Shown here one piece after another: positions 5,512-6,062 of a DNA stretch of 6,062 nucleotides. The stretch spans positions 1 to 6,062 of the forward strand of contig BNUP01000126.1 in the NCBI GenBank assembly GCA_025997455.1, read 5' to 3'. The position numbers were made by a program, and so were the translations under genes. Origin of the DNA: Fibrobacterales bacterium. GTDB taxonomy: Bacteria > Fibrobacterota > Fibrobacteria > Fibrobacterales > Fibrobacteraceae. Under the pieces are notes generated by a model. The model was not told where the DNA came from, searched no databases, and saw only the letters and a list, made by a program, of their open reading frames with translations. Each line of letters starts with the position of its first letter. Position 1 is the first letter of the stretch.

Positions 5512-6062
5512 TTAGCATAAATTTCCAATCGTAAGAATTCTTTTTTTTCTTTCAAAGAAAATTTTGCCGAGTCTAAATTTGAATGAGGCGTTTTTTTGCA
5601 ATTTGAGGTAAAGTTTTTTATCCTCCTGCGTTTCTTCCCAACTGAATCCCTTCTCGGCAAGCCACAAACGAAAAAGTTCCTCATAACCGATTGGCAGGTA
5701 AAAATTGTTGAGTGAAATATTTGGCCTGTCGCTTTTTTGTGATGCAGATATATTTTCGGCATTTATTAAGTATGGCTTAAAAAACGAGTTTATGATTTGC
5801 ATCGCTTTGGGGTAAATGCTTTGAGCGAGGTCTGCTATGTGCGACAGCGTATTTGTTATAGTAGGCTCTGAAGAACTGAGTGCGGGCAAAATTTTTAAGC
5901 GAACTTTATTGCGAAAAAAATCCGTATTTTTATTTGTGGAATCCTCTCGCCATTCCAAATTATTTTTTTGAGCATATTCCGCTAATTCTTTTTTTGTCCA
6001 ATTTAACATTGGGCGAATCACCCCGTCTTCTCTTATTTTAAGAATACCGCGAAGTCCTTTTA
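5512..6062 (-). CDS. tilS: tRNA(Ile)-lysidine synthase, C-terminal part (partial, 5' end outside window)
   Basis: TilS uses ATP to attach lysine to C34 of tRNA-Ile(CAU), changing codon reading from AUG to AUA and making the gene usually essential. The frame stays open through the window edge, so the GTG at 6021 is an internal Val and not a start. 182 residues are visible. GLRGI then VIRPML (14-19 of the fragment), W37, EDSTN (39-43), RNKVR (50-54) and ILP (57-59) form the conserved segment after the PP-loop ATPase domain. The ATP-binding SGGxDS motif lies off-window. About 120 residues follow, shorter than the C-terminal region of E. coli TilS, which suggests a short form with a reduced tRNA-binding region. 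The gene is convergent with the ABC operon, and the repeat hairpins downstream of its stop are likely its terminators. The TAA is at 5514-5512. Confidence 0.92.
   Translation of the reverse strand, partial: KGLRGILKIREDGVIRPMLNWTKKELAEYAQKNNLEWREDSTNKNTDFFRNKVRLKILPALSSSEPTITNTLSHIADLAQSIYPKAMQIINSFFKPYLINAENISASQKSDRPNISLNNFYLPIGYEELFRLWLAEKGFSWEETQEDKKLYLKLQKNASFKFRLGKIFFERKKRILTIGNLC

Noticed and set aside
5512..6021. tilS as a complete gene starting at GTG 6021
   Set aside because: The frame stays open to the window edge and the upstream codons encode the conserved GLRGI segment.

Overview
The window looks like a piece of an AT-rich chromosome (roughly 40% GC by eye) from a Gram-negative, probably gut-associated bacterium of the Fibrobacterota/Bacteroidota (FCB) group. 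This is inferred from three things: a TIM-barrel-like protein of a type I associate with Bacteroidota, an MlaF-like ABC ATPase that fits a diderm envelope, and the near absence of Shine-Dalgarno sequences. The taxon is not proven.

Left edge (1-318): the reading frame open from the window edge to 118 encodes what looks like the C-terminus of an IS1-family transposase. Its TGA overlaps the ATG of a 67-aa protein of unknown function (115-318) as ATGA. The insertion sequence probably ends close to this junction, so the small protein may be a 5'-truncated host gene whose start codon comes from the element.

Centre (320-5189): a 715-aa leftward gene encodes a TagF/CDP-glycerol glycerophosphotransferase-like GT-B protein fused to a C-terminal Kelch-like beta-propeller. 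It is divergent from a two-gene rightward operon. The first operon gene encodes a 615-aa protein with features of a nitronate-monooxygenase-like TIM barrel and a Cys-rich C-terminal part. The second, overlapping it by 28 nt, encodes an ABC ATPase with an unusual N-terminal insertion and degenerate signature and H-loop motifs. The 74-bp divergent region carries an 18-bp motif, mirrored at both ends, that runs into each ATG (16/18 identical).

Right side (5190-6062): a 322-bp gene-free stretch separates the operon from a convergent, window-truncated tilS (tRNA-Ile lysidine synthase). It holds two perfect 50-bp direct repeats, each able to form a hairpin, around a 161-bp segment. That segment has a strong 15-bp bulged hairpin, several mutually exclusive GC-rich pairings and a possible 23-codon ORF. 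It is the best candidate here for an undescribed RNA or small mobile element.

Together the genes suggest envelope polymer or lipid work: an envelope glycopolymer transferase beside an oxidoreductase-like protein and an ABC ATPase. No permease or substrate-binding partner is in the window, so this link is inference only.
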